Positions 63,176-64,000 of a DNA stretch of 64,000 nucleotides are shown piece by piece. Source of the DNA: Rikenella microfusus DSM 15922. GTDB lineage: Bacteria > Bacteroidota > Bacteroidia > Bacteroidales > Rikenellaceae. The DNA lies in NCBI RefSeq assembly GCF_000427365.1, contig NZ_KE386488.1, forward strand, positions 496,001 through 560,000. The letters run 5' to 3'. Position numbers and translations under genes: made by a program. A model generated the notes under the pieces. The model was given only the letters and a program-made list of their open reading frames with translations. It did no database searches and was not told the origin of the DNA. Numbering within the stretch: position 1 is the first letter of the stretch; every line of letters starts with the position of its first letter.

Positions 63176-63978
63176 AGACTCGCCCGCCGATACGGAGATT
63201 TGGTTTTAACTGTCCTTTTAATTTGCAGGTTAAAGCCCGGAGCCAGCGAGGGCAAGACCGAGCTTCGCGAGTGTTGCAGCCGTTAACTTCGCTTCGCTCG
63301 TTGTCCTCCTCGCCGCTCGGCCATTCGTGCGAGCCCGATGGCTCTCGCTAGCAGCGTCGGTTCGCCGGGGATGGGTTGCCGTTCCGGCTTCCTCCTGGCG
63401 CCTCGGCCATACGAACAAGTTCGATGGCACTCGGCTGCTGCGTCGGTTCGGGCAGGCCGCTACGCGGATAAATAACTGTACTGTTAAAATATAAGTTTCC
63501 GCGTTAGCGGGCGGGCCGGACGCCTCCCCACGGGAGGCCCGCAACTCTCGCGCTGCTCGATACGGTCGCTCCCGGGCGCCCGACCCGAATGAAAAATAAC
63601 CGTACCGGTTTAAAAGTACTCCCGGCTTCTTACATTGGTGTCGCAGTACGGATAGAGATTGCTGACCCGGGAATGTGCGATTTCCCGGTCCGACGGGAGT
63701 CGGGAACGAGGAATCGCATTCCTGGCGACTTCTTTGCTTACTTTTTTGGTCGCGCAAAAAAGGAGATGCCTCGCCGGCATAAGGCGTCCGGAGAAACCGG
63801 TGCCCCCGTGGCAGGAGCGGACAAAAAAGAACAAGTACCCGCCGGCATAAGGCGTCCGGCACAGCCGATGCCCCGGCATAAGCGGGCGAAGAAAAGACAA
63901 ACGCCCGTCGGCGAAAGACAAAGTTAAAAGCGCCGGCGATCCGGCCGGACAAGCCGAACGAACAAAACGATCGAACTT
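63176..63978. repeat. Repeat cluster between hisC-hisB and hisH
   Basis: 0.8 kb without a supported gene. Contains modules I and B interleaved (about 63228-63460), a joint near 63475, module A (63485-63590), a joint near 63600, module K (about 63615-63655) and module E (63665-63925) with a partly decayed hairpin. The last 50 bp before hisH are unique. Confidence 0.75.
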
Positions 63979-64000
63979 ATGGTAACGATAATAGATTACG
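63979..64000 (+). CDS. hisH: HisH (imidazole glycerol phosphate synthase glutaminase), start only
   Basis: Only seven codons are inside the window, reading MVTIIDY. HisH proteins characteristically begin M-x-x-IIDYG-x-GN, and hisH is the expected next gene of the operon after hisB. The assignment therefore rests on seven residues plus context. The protein would supply ammonia to HisF. Confidence 0.6.

Overview
The window looks like a chromosomal segment of a high-GC member of the Bacteroidales, most likely Alistipes or another Rikenellaceae. Support comes from lineage-typical genes (GldE, a TamL-like lipoprotein, DUF4382, DUF5689 and GSCFA proteins, the short primary sigma factor, the LptE-TPR-SecG run) and from Bacteroidetes promoters of the TTTG-N19/20-TAnnTTTG type. 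The genus is an inference. No rRNA, tRNA, CRISPR array or intact transposase gene was recognised.

Layout. Positions 1-2.8 kb hold the edge of a prophage-like or integrative element: an S24 (LexA/CI-type) repressor, a divergent small HTH gene and three small genes of unknown function, two of them behind copies of the same promoter cassette. At 3.8-6.9 kb the two halves of a split transketolase are separated by 1.25 kb of repeats. Then come mrdA-rodA (7.98-11.3 kb), a GH13 amylase and a GH2 beta-mannosidase (11.5-16.2 kb), lptE-TPR-secG (16.4-17.9 kb), holA, an RsmF-like methylase and a deoxynucleoside kinase (19.2-22.3 kb), and rseP-dxr-M23 (22.9-26.3 kb, minus strand). They are followed by a DUF4382 lipoprotein with a TamL-like barrel (26.7-29.9 kb), gldE-PPTase-small barrel (30.6-33.1 kb), DUF421, WG-repeat and vWA proteins, a pseudogene remnant, arginine decarboxylase and another barrel protein (33.4-40.5 kb). 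Next are an M16 peptidase pair, a GNAT enzyme and a nucleoid-associated protein (40.7-45.7 kb), a candidate structured RNA, an S9 peptidase, an AlaX-like editing protein, a GH3 enzyme and a DUF5689 lipoprotein (46-51.3 kb), then rpoD, htrA, a degenerate PafA-like phosphatase and a GSCFA protein (51.6-57.7 kb). The window ends in a histidine operon: leader peptide and attenuator, hisG, hisD, a hisC-hisB fusion, and the first codons of hisH cut by the window edge.

The most unusual property is the intergenic DNA. Most gaps longer than about 150 bp are filled with a mosaic of recurring modules of about 70-250 bp, in both orientations. Modules are separated by variants of an AT-flanked palindromic joint (type TAAACCGTACGGTTTA). 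Several contain perfect hairpins, one with compensatory arm changes between copies, and some are nested inside others. They separate genes of one pathway (the transketolase halves, the M16 pair, every gap of the his operon), and three genes take their stop codon from a joint.

The his operon begins with a canonical promoter, a 28-residue peptide with six histidines in ten residues, and an intrinsic terminator. This indicates attenuation by histidyl-tRNA supply. Several other genes have a TAnnTTTG box ending only 6-8 bp before the ATG, which suggests leaderless or near-leaderless mRNAs.
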